Positions 43,901 to 52,259 of a stretch of 64,000 nucleotides of DNA are shown piece after piece. The translations under genes were made by a program, and so were the position numbers. The DNA is from Beroe forskalii (lineage: Eukaryota > Ctenophora > Nuda > Beroida > Beroidae). The DNA lies in the NCBI GenBank assembly GCA_011033025.1, contig WFMF01000242.1:186001-250000 (forward strand). Direction: 5' to 3'. The notes beneath the pieces are model-generated. The model worked only from the letters and a program-made list of their open reading frames with translations. It did no database searches and was not told the DNA's origin. Every line of letters starts with the position of its first letter. Position 1 is the first letter of the stretch.

Positions 43901-46900
43901 GGCACCTCCTGCAAGTTCAAAGACTCAAACTACAAATGCAGGTTAGGGTTCAAAGACTCAAACTACAAGTGCAGGTTAGAAGCTGGTTTTTGTCTTTTCG
44001 ACTCAATTGCATTAACTATAATGTGCGGTCTTCTGAACTCAAATGCAAGGAAGTTTTCTAAACTAACACCAGGAAAAGGGGTGATATCAACTAAATCTGT
44101 CCCCCTTCCCCAGCTCAATGGACGGAGTGTGTTGTAATGCACAGACTTGCCAACCCTACGCTACCAACACCATGGCTGAAGAAGTAACTTGTTTTGAGGC
44201 AACCGAGTGCAAAGAAGCGATCAAGTGTGAAGCCGACAGCTTCGCCTGCCCCGTCGGTAAGTTTGAGTAGTGAACCAGTTTGAAGGTAGGATGAGAGATA
44301 GAGCATTGCTTACCTCACTTAGTTAGCCCACTCTCTTTACGGGTTACAAACCCCACTCCTAACCAACCTACATTCCACTGCCCAATTTACCCTACCCCTC
44401 TTTCTCCCTTTACCTCACACCCACCCTCTCCCTCTGACCTCTTTCTCCCTTTAACTTCCACCCCTCACTCCACCCTACCCATTTTAGACCTCTTTCTAAC
44501 TTTACCTCACACCCCACCACACCCCTCACACCCCACCCTGCCTCTTTACATCTTCATATCCCACCCCTCACACCCCTCCCTCCCCCTCTGACCTCTTTCT
44601 CCCACCCCTCACACCCGACCCTCCCCCTCTGACCTCTTTCTCCCACCCCTCCCACCCCTCACACCCCCTGACCTCTTTCTCCCACCCCTCACACCCGACC
44701 CTCCCCCCTTTCAGACCTCTTTCTCACTCTACCTCACACACCACCTCTGACCTCTTTCTCCCACCCCTCACACCCCCTGACCTCTTTCTCCCACCCCTCA
44801 CACCCCTTTGACCTCTTTCTCCCCCCCACCACCCTGACCTTTTCTCCCACCCCTCACCCCGACCTCCCCTTTTAGAATCTTCTCACTCTACCTCACACAC
44901 CACCTCTGACCTCTTTCTCCCACCCCTCACACCCCCCCTGACCCTCCCACCCACCACACCTGACCTCCCCACCCTCACCCCATAGACTTTCTCACCCCTA
45001 CCTCACACACCACCTCTGACCTCTTTCTCCCACCCCTCACACCCGACCCTCCCCCCTTTTAGACCTCTTTCTCACTCTACCTCACACACCACCTCTGACC
45101 CCTTTCTCCCACCCCTCACACCCCATCCTCCCCCCTGACCTCTTTCTCCCACCCCTCCCACCCCTCACACCCCCTGACCTCTTTCTCCCACCCCTCACAC
45201 CCCACCCTCCCCCTCTGACCTCTTTCTCCCACCCCTCACACCCGACCCTCCCCCCTTTTAGACCTCGTTCTCACTCTACCTCACACACCACCTCTGACCT
45301 CTTTCTCCGACCCCTCACACCCCATCCTCCCCCCTGACCTCTTTCTCCCACCCCTCACACCCGACCCTCCCCCCTTTTAGACCTCTTTCTCACTCTACCT
45401 CACACACCACCTCTGACCTCTTTCTCCCACCCTCACACCCCATCCTCCCCCTGACCTCTTTCTCCCACCCCTCACACCCGACCCTCCCCCTTTTAGACCT
45501 CTTTCTCACTCTACCCCCCACACCACCTCTGACCTCTTTCTCCCACCCCTCCCACCCCTCACACCCCCTGACCTCTTTCTCCCACCCCTCACACCCGACC
45601 CTCCCCCCTTTTAGACCTCTTTCTCCCACCCCTCCCACCCCACTCTTCCCCTCTTTCTCCCACCCCTCACACCCCATCCCCTACAGACCGTGAGGAGTAC
45701 TATAAGAAGAATGCAGATGGTTCTCCGGTGCTCTGTAACAAAGGAACGCAAGTCTGTAAGGACGGCGAGTGTCAGGATTCTTTGTGTGTCTTTGCTGACA
45801 CAGTCAGCTGCCAGGTCTGTTTGGAACGTCATTTTACATTCTATAGCAAAAGTATGTTCATATTTTGATATAGATTTGGTTCTAATTTCCTCATTGTTGG
45901 AGCATTGAGGAATGATTTTGATGTATTCAAATACGTACAGTTTTTTAGAAAATTGAAATATTTCTAAGACACCAAAATCCAAATATATTCTATCCAATCT
46001 CATCAAAATACGATTTCTCACGTCCAATATCAGTCCCTCGACAAAAACTATACCTCAGTGTACGGAAACAGAGAACGAGTGTAAGTTGTGTTGTGAAAAG
46101 GAGGTTGACGGTGTGGTGCAGTGCTTAGTGTCAAACCACACTGAGTTTGCCGGTACACAGCTTCAAACTGCCATCAATGGGCAGGCTCCCTACTTGCTGG
46201 CAGGTATTGTTTGTTGGCTGCTTTCTCGTAATTCTATTCGATTGCTTGCTCACTTTTTATGTACTTATTCATTTCCCTTGACATTGAGTCACGAAACACG
46301 ATAGTTTATCATCTCAAGTGAGTAAGCTAATAAACTGGCGATATTTTTAGGGCGAGTATTATTGACATTATGAAATTATCGCAGATAGTGCTCATTGTAA
46401 TTTGTACTACCGTATAATGTTTGGTTCTACCACATAGCTACTCAGTAGATAGCTGCACTCTACACCCTAGACATCCCCGTACACTAGACACCCTATACAC
46501 CGCATTCTATACACTAGGTACATTCTATGCACTATACACAACCATACACTATACACCCTACACCACAATACACTATACACTCTACACCACAATACACTAT
46601 ACACCCTATACACCAATACACTATACACCCTATACCCTAAAACACTATACACCCTACACCACAATACACTATACACCCTACACCACAATACACCATACAC
46701 CCTATACCCTAAAACACTATACACCCTACACCACAATACACTATACACCCTACACCACAATACACTATACACCCTACACCACAATACACTATACACCCTA
46801 TACCCTAAAACACTATACACCCTATACCCCAATACACTATACACCCTACACCACAATACACTATACACCCTACACCACAATACACTATTCACCCTATACC

Positions 46901-49125
46901 CCAATACACTATTCACCCTATACACTGCATTCTATGCACAAGGTACATTCTATGCACTATGCACAACCATACACTATACGCCCTATACTCCCAATACACT
47001 ATACACCCTATACCCCAATACACTATACGCCCTATACCCTAAAACACTATACACCCTATACCCCAATACACTATACACGCTATACCCTAATACACTATAC
47101 ACCCTACACCACAATACACTATACACCCTATACCCTAAAACACTATACACCCTATGCCCTAAAACACTATACACCCTATATCCCAATACACTATACACCC
47201 TGTACCCCAATACACTATACACCCTGTACCCCAATACACTATACACCCTATACCCTAAAACACTATACACCCTACACCACAAAACACTATACACCCTGTA
47301 CCCCAATACACTATACACCCTGTACCCCAATACACTATACACCCTATACCCTAAAACACTATACACCCTACACCACAAAACACTATACACCCTATACCCT
47401 AAAACACAATACACCCTATATCACAATACACTATACACCCTACACCACAATACACTATACACCAATACACTATACACCCTATACCCCAATACACTATACA
47501 CAACTATACTAACACACTATACACCCTATACCCCAATACACTATACACGCTATACCCCAATACACTATACACCCTACACCACAATACACTATACACCCTA
47601 TACCCTAAAACACTATACACCCTTTACCCCTGAATACACTATACACCCTATACCCCAATACACTATACACCCTATACCACAATACACTATACACCCTATA
47701 CCCCAATACACTATACACCCTACACCACAATACACTATACACCCTATACCCTAAAACACTATACACCCTTTACCCCTGAATACACTATACACCCTATATC
47801 CCAATACACTATACACCCTACACCAATACACTATACACCCTACACCACAATACACTATACACCCTATACCCTCTTATCTCACCAGGGAGTGTATGTGGAG
47901 ATGACATGGGGTACTGTGATATCCTCAACGTATGTAGGATAGTGGATGCTGACGGTCCTATAGCCAGTCTTGGTAACTACATTTTCAACGGAGTGCTCTT
48001 CGACTCAGCCAGAAATCTTGCTGTAGCCTACTGGTACGTGCCATGATTGTTGTACTCAATTTATGAGCGTGTTTCCCGGAAAGTACTTTTCACCGTATAA
48101 GCGTTCATAAACGTTGGTGTAATAGAGGAGTGGAGTTTGTTTAAAAAACATAATTCGTTATGACACTTGTGTCACATGGTGGCACACGAAGATTTCTGTA
48201 TTTCATGGAAACCGCGCTGAAGGGAGTTCTGATATTGCTGCGCGTTGAGCGCGCGCGTTATTTATTTTTGATTCGTCAATTTAATCAGAAATAGGACGAG
48301 TAGAGTGGTTACGAACATCTTCAATTGTAACAATTAAAACGTCGTGTTCTTGTTACAATTGAAGATGTTCGTAACCACTCTACTCGTCCTATTTCTGATT
48401 CTACACACCATTTTGATTCGATCCCTGAATTTCCGCCCTCTTTGTTCAGATTACTGTACTGTTTAGCACACATCATGCACAGTTCAGATAATGAGGTCAT
48501 CGTTCGTATAACGAAACTTACTACACTACAGTCAATACACTGTGACGTGTATGGAGTACATACATTATCTGTGCAATGGAATGGGTGCCTATCCCCTAAA
48601 TCACCACATTAGAATTTAGAGAGCCAAATTTTGAATCCATAAACACCAATAGTCTCAAACCATATTCAAACTAACTTAAAACTTTAAAATAACTCAGCAT
48701 TTCCTCGTGGTATTATTACCTGACTAATTATCTATTTTCTCAGGTACTACTGCATCATGCTGGCCATCGGACTCGTTTGTTTCATGACAGCTTTCATTGC
48801 TGTGTGCAGTAAAACTGTGAAGCCCTCCCACAACCTGCCCCGAGGAGGTAAGACAGCCTTTTCTATAGACAGTAAAGAGGCTTTCTTTGTGGTTCTAAGA
48901 AAATGGCGATTTAATGGCTTTTATAGCCCCCAGTCCCCACTGTATGAATTTCGGATAACTAGAAAGCATTTCCCTCGGGGAGATTAATTATTATGATTTT
49001 AGATTGATTTATTTTAATATCATCTTATGGCTTCAGGTGAGCGAATGAGTTACCCCGCCGCACAGGTGCACAAGCACGTTACCCAATGCCCCCACCAATT
49101 CGAGATGCGACACAACCACTTGTAA
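28856..49125 (+). CDS. ADAM10: ADAM10 / kuzbanian transmembrane metalloprotease, 18 exons, 728 aa
   Basis: Exons: 28856-28901, 29110-29245, 29499-29620, 30201-30366, 30554-30613, 32580-32720, 33415-33532, 34257-34413, 36935-37005, 39897-40013, 42413-42572, 43806-43941, 44114-44256, 45687-45814, 46059-46203, 47886-48033, 48744-48847, 49037-49125. Every intron is GT-AG, and all phases close to a 2187-nt frame. The protein has a signal peptide (1-15), a prodomain, a furin site RKKR (191-194), a reprolysin domain with His369, Glu370, His373 and His379 and Met-turn Met396, a disintegrin and Cys-rich region (435-650), a transmembrane helix (about 663-686) and a 42-residue tail. DRDF-like HRDFEDGVLGLAWV, LNTGIVT and GEECDCG place it with ADAM10 rather than ADAM17. 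Human ADAM10 has 748 residues. The enzyme sheds Notch and other membrane proteins at the cell surface. The tail lacks the Pro-rich SH3-binding segment of vertebrate ADAM10. Confidence 0.95.
29110..29245 (+). CDS. ADAM10: ADAM10 exon 2 (start of prodomain)
   Basis: After TTCTGTTCCAG it encodes LAKVPDNILYYELVDYSKK...HFRHKRDLSS...FDAFNR. Aligns with the YEGLSYN...HQRAKR region of the ADAM10 prodomain. Phase 1 in, phase 2 out. Confidence 0.9.
29499..29620 (+). CDS. ADAM10: ADAM10 exon 3 (prodomain)
   Basis: Encodes QFRLKLSKNDDVFTEDIKL...FYSLVKGTVN; acceptor CATCCCAG, donor GTAAAT. Confidence 0.9.
30201..30366 (+). CDS. ADAM10: ADAM10 exon 4 (prodomain)
   Basis: Encodes DESDSIAHGSIHDGLFEGVI...YHLESASKYHDN...HSMIYRLSDVHIDGK, matching the GSVIDGRFEGFI...HSVIYHEDDI region of ADAM10. 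Donor GTGAGT. Confidence 0.92.
30554..30613 (+). CDS. ADAM10: ADAM10 exon 5 (prodomain, Cys-switch-like)
   Basis: Encodes NNKCGVKDDQGQYYSIPNER. It holds the single conserved Cys of the prodomain. The weak donor GTTTGG is followed ten bases later by a transposon end (30624). Confidence 0.85.
30624..32399. mobile_element. TA-flanked DNA element in ADAM10 intron 5
   Basis: Ends GCTTATTGGCCCTTATTTGA at the left and, inverted, CCTTATTGGCCTTTATTTAG at the right, each bordered by TA. TA target duplication fits Tc1/mariner-like transposition. The interior (1.7 kb) has no transposase. It holds a stretch near 30955-31165 (GCAGAGATCGTGGTTTG, GCTCCTTTATAATATCA) that recurs at 60455-60575. A shorter relative lies at 63101-63516. 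Confidence 0.78.
32580..32720 (+). CDS. ADAM10: ADAM10 exon 6 (furin site, start of protease)
   Basis: Encodes LFGDWLRNGKLKYRKKR, the furin cleavage site, then CPLYMAADYKFYKQHSSS, the first strand of the metalloprotease. Acceptor CCCTGCAG, donor GTGAGT. Confidence 0.92.
32983..33149. repeat. 167-bp near-perfect palindrome in ADAM10 intron 6
   Basis: Arms 32983-33065 and 33067-33149 are 83 bases each with about three mismatches and a single-base centre. Landmarks are GCAGATCACTCGATA with its mirror, and CTTTTATACAGTAA with TTACTGTATAAAAG. No target duplication is seen. Confidence 0.9.
33415..33532 (+). CDS. ADAM10: ADAM10 exon 7 (protease)
   Basis: Encodes IISKLGTYVQEINKIF...YRVKFLIRNAH, matching helix A and strand II of reprolysins. 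Phase 2 in, phase 0 out. Confidence 0.92.
34257..34413 (+). CDS. ADAM10: ADAM10 exon 8 (protease)
   Basis: Encodes VYETPDNIYDKHEYAVAKFL...DDYCIAYMFTHRDFEDGVL; the CIAYMFTHRDFEDGVLG strand is diagnostic for ADAM10. Donor GTGAGT. Confidence 0.95.
34440..34798. repeat. 25-bp minisatellite in ADAM10 intron 8
   Basis: About 14 copies of CTGACAGTGACAAAACACTG plus CCGCT, starting 27 bases after the exon 8 donor. The unit contains a CAGTG...CACTG inverted repeat. Because 25 is not a multiple of three, all three minus frames read through as long low-complexity ORFs, which are not genes. Confidence 0.93.
35098..35532. mobile_element. Hairpin-ended element in ADAM10 intron 8, related to 21413-24512
   Basis: The left end is a hairpin with arms GTGTTATATCG/CGATATAACAC and AAATTATCACAC, and apex GAGGC-GTCA-GCCGA. 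The core carries ACAGTATTTCCTTCCACTGG and GTCTGACGACCCTCGTCCGG, shared with 24358-24405. The right end repeats GATATATCGATAATTATCAC directly and closes with a hairpin TTATCACACCC/GGGAGGGTGATAA. Terminal sequences differ from those of the other copy but are consistent within the element. Confidence 0.7.
35533..36930 (+). other. Rest of ADAM10 intron 8
   Basis: No gene or clear element. A short G run (36615-36627) and mirrored GCAATCGGCA/TGCCGATTGC segments (36516-36527 and 36694-36711) suggest a decayed fold-back of about 200 bp. Confidence 0.5.
36935..37005 (+). CDS. ADAM10: ADAM10 exon 9 (protease)
   Basis: Encodes GLAWVASSGRDSGGLCTRCK plus EYDT. Acceptor CTTTGCAG, donor GTAAGT. Confidence 0.95.
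37587..39785. mobile_element. 2.2-kb fold-back element with about 0.8-kb TIRs in ADAM10 intron 9
   Basis: Arms 37587-38399 and 38992-39785 are long reverse complements. The tips are ATGAGGAACCCTACAAGTGG and the complement; inside are TTCGGCGTTCGCGCCCGCCG and GGTGGGGCACCCCTTATAA blocks. The 592-bp spacer is unrelated and has no convincing ORF. The same 73-76 codon ORF (MEQDKTGRCHPDPSWPRQYL) appears mirrored in both arms. No target duplication is evident. The arms carry small indels relative to each other, so it is not brand new. Confidence 0.88.
39897..40013 (+). CDS. ADAM10: ADAM10 exon 10 (zinc site)
   Basis: Encodes CLNTGIVTTKNVKEVPAL...FGHELGHNLGSP, with zinc ligands His369 and His373 and catalytic Glu370. 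The third ligand, His379, is the first codon of exon 11, so the intron splits the motif. Confidence 0.97.
40071..41130 (-). mobile_element. Mutator-like element (MULE) fossil in ADAM10 intron 10
   Basis: A 9-bp target duplication CTTGAATGA (40062-40070 and 41131-41139) flanks TIRs made of repeated GACATTTGACCCCCC and GACATTACATCCCCC units. Nine-base duplications are the MULE hallmark. Internal copies of the TIR unit occur at 40865-40905 and 40965-41025. A broken transposase lies inside on the minus strand. Confidence 0.88.
40210..40740 (-). pseudogene. MULE transposase C-terminal fragment
   Basis: The minus strand, read across at least two frame changes and a stop, shows EQGAFQAVLEVFPGIGAEGC, FFHLCKRLVKEHGLM, DDFKLRVKKLAALAFLPVAD, then LHIWNVRDRASAGSALTTNA and SFNSLLSCHHPSFW. 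The GCFFH and TTNALTSFHHSF segments are typical of the MULE transposase domain: the CxxH region downstream of the second catalytic Asp and the TNNxxExxH-like block. It is incomplete and cannot be functional. Plus-strand ORFs here are shadows. Confidence 0.8.
41207..41335 (+). repeat. 18-bp minisatellite carrying GTAAGTAT, ADAM10 intron 10
   Basis: Seven units of AAAAGTAAGTATCCATCC. Five have an intact GTAAGTATC, an ideal U1 5' splice-site match, on the sense strand; two are mutated (GTATGTATT, GTAAATATC). The array begins 77 bases after the MULE. Confidence 0.9.
42413..42572 (+). CDS. ADAM10: ADAM10 exon 11 (third zinc His, Met-turn)
   Basis: Encodes HDPAMCSPGSSNGGNFLMYP (His379, Met-turn Met396), then the NNKKLSECSREI helix and CFE. 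Acceptor ATCCTCAG. Confidence 0.97.
42604..42655. repeat. 17-bp tandem repeat
   Basis: About three copies of GGACTCTAGGTCGGGG shortly after the exon 11 donor in intron 11. Confidence 0.85.
43418..43508. repeat. TACA/TATG microsatellite with fold-back
   Basis: TACATACATACATAATATAC runs mirrored by TATGTATGTATGTATAATA in intron 11. Confidence 0.85.
43806..43941 (+). CDS. ADAM10: ADAM10 exon 12 (disintegrin), with tandem donors
   Basis: Encodes DNPNVCGDFKKDDGEECDCG...CEQDKCCDGTSCKF...YKCR. A 33-bp duplication places a second donor at 43975. Using it would extend the exon to 43974 and add 11 in-frame residues with one more Cys. The first 11 bases of the exon also recur after an upstream AG at 43771. 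Confidence 0.93.
44114..44256 (+). CDS. ADAM10: ADAM10 exon 13 (disintegrin/Cys-rich)
   Basis: Encodes SSMDGVCCNAQTCQPYAT...CFEATECKEAIKCEAD...CPVG. Cys spacing follows the ADAM10 CCTAQC...CR...C pattern. Donor GTAAGT. Confidence 0.92.
44340..45680. repeat. Polypyrimidine minisatellite, ADAM10 intron 13
   Basis: Degenerate units of about 35-75 bases built from TGACCTCTTTCTCCCACCCC, TCACACCC and CCTCCCCCCTTTTAGACCTC. Many units end in a pyrimidine tract plus TTTTAG, resembling 3' splice sites. The array runs directly into the real exon 14 acceptor (CCCCTACAG at 45678-45686). Minus-strand Gly/Glu-rich ORFs here are artefacts. Confidence 0.92.
45687..45814 (+). CDS. ADAM10: ADAM10 exon 14 (Cys-rich)
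   Basis: Encodes DREEYYKKNADGSPVLCNKG, then TQVCKDGECQDSLCVF...SCQ, matching TQVCINGQCAGSIC of ADAM10. Confidence 0.93.
46059..46203 (+). CDS. ADAM10: ADAM10 exon 15 (Cys-rich)
   Basis: The acceptor is the AG at 46057-46058, not the one at 46031-46033; only the former keeps phase 0. Encodes CTETENECKLCCEKEVDGVV...LLAG. Matches ELCHVCCMKK of ADAM10. Confidence 0.88.
46480..47876. repeat. 24-bp minisatellite, ADAM10 intron 15
   Basis: About 55-60 units of TACACTATACACCCTATACC plus CCAA, with ACACCACAA and ACCCTAAAA variants. The multiple-of-three period leaves long open frames on both strands (a Tyr/Thr/His/Pro repeat on plus, a Val/Tyr/Ser repeat on minus); these are not genes. Confidence 0.95.
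47886..48033 (+). CDS. ADAM10: ADAM10 exon 16 (membrane-proximal)
   Basis: Encodes GSVCGDDMGYCDILNVCRIV, then DADGPIASLGN...AVAYW. Matches [20 protein letters not shown], then DADGPLARL, of ADAM10. Confidence 0.97.
48283..48400. repeat. Perfect 50-bp hairpin in ADAM10 intron 16
   Basis: Arms 48283-48332 and 48351-48400 are exact reverse complements with an 18-base loop. The tips are AATCAGAAATAGGACGAG and the complement. Confidence 0.92.
48744..48847 (+). CDS. ADAM10: ADAM10 exon 17 (transmembrane helix)
   Basis: Encodes YYCIMLAIGLVCFMTAFIAV, then CSKTVKPSHNLPRG: a single transmembrane segment followed by a basic stop-transfer. Confidence 0.95.
49037..49125 (+). CDS. ADAM10: ADAM10 exon 18 (cytoplasmic tail and stop)
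   Basis: Encodes GERMSYPAAQVHKHVTQ, then CPHQFEMRHNHL and TAA. The junction Gly codon is split 1+2. The tail is His-rich and has no PxxP motif. Confidence 0.85.
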
Positions 49126-49320
49126 CACATCGAGATGCGACGCAGAAAATGGACAGTGGACACTCCTGTATTATGGATACATCTCGATATCCTTAGTCAA
49201 CATGTCACTTGTTGGACACTGGACACTTGTGGACACTTTCAGTGGTATAACCAGTGGGCACTGATTAACTCCCTTGACACCATAGCCCTTCCGTTTAACA
49301 AGGGATTGTTAACATATCCT

Positions 49321-49443
49321 CAGTCTAAAATCGCTGTGTTCACCTGTTTACCCTCCTAATCATTCTAAACTCGCTGTGTTCACCTGTTTACCCTCCTAAT
49401 CAGTCTAAACTCGCTGTGTTCACCTGTTTACCCTCCTTATCAC
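49321..49443. repeat. 40-bp tandem repeat, three units
   Basis: Units contain CGCTGTGTTCACCTGTTTAC followed by CCTCCTAATCA. They lie in the ADAM10 3' UTR region, 200-320 bases after the stop. Confidence 0.9.
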
Positions 49444-49555
49444 AGCGACCCACCCTTACTACCCAAAGAACATTTGACTAGCTCGTTAAACACACCATTA
49501 TTTCTTTCTAATTTAACATGTGATATGAGTACGACTGAGAATTATGGAGTTTAGA

Positions 49556-49561
49556 AATAAA
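49556..49561 (+). terminator. ADAM10 polyadenylation signal
   Basis: AATAAA lies 430 bases after the stop; no earlier copy is seen in the 3' flank. Confidence 0.55.
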
Positions 49562-49564
49562 ATA

Positions 49565-50335
49565 TGCTCATATTCAGACGGGATTAAGGAGTGCAAAATC
49601 AGTACTCGGTATTGAATATTAATTGAATTTGATTATATTTGTAAATATTGAATAACATGGCCAGGGAACCCATTTCAAATTTGTCCTGGAAATTTCACAT
49701 GCTCGGTTTTTGCATTTGAAAAGAAATAACATAAATAAAAATTTCCATTTATAAAACGGTTTTCTACGCTACCTACAACGTTTTTCCGTGCTTTCGTATG
49801 TACTTTGCATTGTAAAATGTTAGTACTGGGCATTTGAAATGGGAAATGTTATATTTTACGTGCTACGCAATGAAATCCCTATCAGCAAATCATTCAGATT
49901 CAGAATCTTCATTTCACTATCTGACGGCGAGATTATGTTCTAATAGCTTCATTTTCTGATCTAACCACGCCCCATTTTGCACCTATCATGTCTTACGCCA
50001 AGTGTATACCTCAGTGTAGTTTCTAATTTAGAACAAAATCAAATACTACTGCTGCATGCTACAATTGAATATACATCGGCAGTGCCAATACGTTGTGCTA
50101 AAAGGGGCAAAAAGTATGTTAATGGTGAAGTTTTCATTTTTCAGTTTTGATGAAAACTGATAAAAATCCATTAGTTAATAAGAGGTGCTGGTAAAATATT
50201 CAGCGGTCAGCTAGGTATCATACTGTGTAGTTTATAGTGTGTATCATTTTCCACTTCCATAATTATTAATTACCAACACTTATTTACTTCTTTAAAGATC
50301 GCAATATGCTTTTCAAGTATTGGAGGTCGTGCACA
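49565..50335. other. Intergenic, no supported gene
   Basis: AT-rich sequence downstream of ADAM10. Confidence 0.5.
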
Positions 50336-50339
50336 GATA

Positions 50340-50497
50340 GGGATCGTTCACATATTACGCCTAGGGGGAGTGGGGGGGGGTTCCGAATGATTACGTTACA
50401 TGTTATTGTAACAAATAAAACTACTGTAAACTTGATAAAGAGAAGGAGGGGAGGTTAAAATCGGCCAAAAATTGATTACGTAATATGTGAACGATCC
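50340..50497. mobile_element. 158-bp MITE
   Basis: The TIR GGGATCGTTCACATATTACG is nearly mirrored at the right end (CGTAATATGTGAACGATCCC). ATA flanks both sides as a 3-bp duplication. There is an internal G run and no ORF. Confidence 0.85.
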
Positions 50498-50499
50498 CA

Positions 50500-51635
50500 T
50501 AGAAGAAGTTTTTGCTGCCCTCAGATAAAATGATTGTGAGGCTCAAATTAACTTTAATAGACAGCATTGATTACGTTTCCAAATTTTCAATGAATTTGTT
50601 TGATAAAATTATCAACTGCTATGCTGTTTTGAAATTTAATTCAGATTGATTTGAGAACTTCAAATTGATTAATTCGATCCAATCAAAGAAAACAGGCATT
50701 TCCAATAAAATTGGTGCATCATCTTTTATAGCTCATGTAACTCTTGTTTTTATGCATTATCTTATCTTATATCTATGATTTCTATTATAGTAATGTCTTT
50801 TTAGATTTGATTTAGAGTGTGATCAATAAGTAAATTATTGATCTAGCCTCATGATTTTTATAGCTTTAGGCTGCGTGTATATAGTTTTAAAACTACAGTG
50901 CTATTCATCAGCAATTTCAATTAGAAGTCAAAAGCAGTTTCACAGTTTTTCCAATTCTCTCTCTGTCCTTATGCAAAATTCGTGTGCGATTTATATTTTT
51001 TGTAAACTACTACATAAAATAGATAAACATTAATGTTTATGAAATTATTGAAAATGGTTATTGTTCTAGACCACTGAGATTTGTGCCATTGTACATTTGA
51101 AGTGAATTACAGTGGAGTCGCAGATAGTCGTGAGACTTAGAAGTTTCGAAAATTCAAATTTGTTTGCGCTATTTGTTGAAGTAGCTGATAAAATGTTATT
51201 CATTATCGAAATAGGTGATTTTTGTTCCAATGCCCCAAAAGTGATCTTTGAGACGCCACAAAACATCTTTAATGAATTTAATTGTAAAATCTAAATTTGA
51301 TATTATTTTAAATTTATCCGTTAGTTTATATGTATTACCATGAATGTTACCGATTTTGGCACTGTTTTTCAAATACATAAAATCAGGCATTATTTTGTCG
51401 GACACAACATGACCACTAGGAATTAAAGTTTGAGCCCTATTGTACCCACAGTTATGTCCACCTAAATATTATCCGACCATGTAAAGTCCACCTATCTTAA
51501 AGACTTTTAGAAACGAATAAAATTGAAAAGGTTTTGTAATAGAGGATTCTTAATCTAACTCAAATACAATTTGCAAAACAGTAATAACACTACAAAGATG
51601 AATCATTAAGCTCTTCGAGCCATTGTTTTGACCTT
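50500..51635. other. Intergenic, no supported gene
   Basis: AT-rich. Short overlapping ORFs on both strands around 51066-51405 share no recognisable motif and look fortuitous. Confidence 0.5.
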
Positions 51636-51638
51636 CGA

Positions 51639-52259
51639 TCATTCTGAAAAGTTGCCGGATAGATCCTCTGATAAATCTGAATTCCTCGTCAAATCCCCTG
51701 AGAAATCTGAATCTCCTGTTAGTGTGAAGCTTGAGAATCCCTCCAATGAATCCCTGGAGAAGTCAGCTGAACTTACTCCTGAACTTGAGCTGGTGTTGGA
51801 AACATCTCCTATATCCTCGACATCCTCCAACTTTTGTAGCACGCCAGACACACGTTGCAGTTCCAGCACTTCCTCAAGGAAGCTTTTGGTGGAAGTTTCC
51901 GAGGAGTCTGTCCTGTTGGTTTGTCGTCGCTGCTGATGGGATGGCTTAACTTTTCTGGGAACCACAGCGTAACTTGAACTTTTGGCATGCTCGGGTGTAC
52001 TTTGGAGTGATTTGGAGTTAGTGAATCTCCTTGCACAGGTCTTTATGACATCAAAATCATAACTGAAACTCCTGAAGGTACTAAGTCCTTCTTTCATTCG
52101 TCGCTGCTGCTGCTTCACTCGCTCAATAGAGCACCTGATATCCTCTACCTTTCTACTTAGTCCGTCAATCTCCTCCAAGTCCTCATCAAATTTCAAGAAT
52201 TTAGGGACTGGTAAAATCGAACTGGTAAAATCACGCTCACGTTCATCTATTCTGGCCAT
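51639..52259 (-). CDS. Hypothetical 206-aa coiled-coil protein
   Basis: An open frame from Met at 52259 (MARIDERERDFTSS) to TGA at 51639. Residues about 25-60 (LEEIDGLSRKVEDIRCSIER, then VKQQQRRMKEG) have coiled-coil character. A second Leu/Glu-rich helix follows near 125-150 (SFLEEVLELQRVSGVLQKLE). The C-terminus is a Ser/Asp-rich repeat with DSDFSGDL, NSDLSEDL and GNFSE. No signal peptide or membrane segment. Length, composition and absence of repeat symmetry argue for a real gene, possibly with more exons upstream. I do not recognise the family. Confidence 0.55.
   Translation of the reverse strand: MARIDERERDFTSSILPVPKFLKFDEDLEEIDGLSRKVEDIRCSIERVKQQQRRMKEGLSTFRSFSYDFDVIKTCARRFTNSKSLQSTPEHAKSSSYAVVPRKVKPSHQQRRQTNRTDSSETSTKSFLEEVLELQRVSGVLQKLEDVEDIGDVSNTSSSSGVSSADFSRDSLEGFSSFTLTGDSDFSGDLTRNSDLSEDLSGNFSE

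Noticed and set aside
45390..45677. Gly/Glu-rich minus-strand ORF
   Set aside because: Antisense of the polypyrimidine minisatellite in intron 13.
46034..46203. Exon 15 starting at the earlier AG (46033)
   Set aside because: It would be out of phase with exon 14 and give a stop codon at the CKLCC segment; the AG at 46058 keeps frame.
46421..47512. 363-codon plus-strand ORF rich in Tyr, Thr, His and Pro
   Set aside because: It is a 24-bp minisatellite read in frame inside an ADAM10 intron; mirrored ORFs occur on the other strand.
28856..49125. Gene called as ADAM17
   Set aside because: LNTGIVT, HRDFEDGVLGLAWV, GEECDCG and the VDADGP region match ADAM10/kuzbanian, and the domain lengths fit ADAM10.
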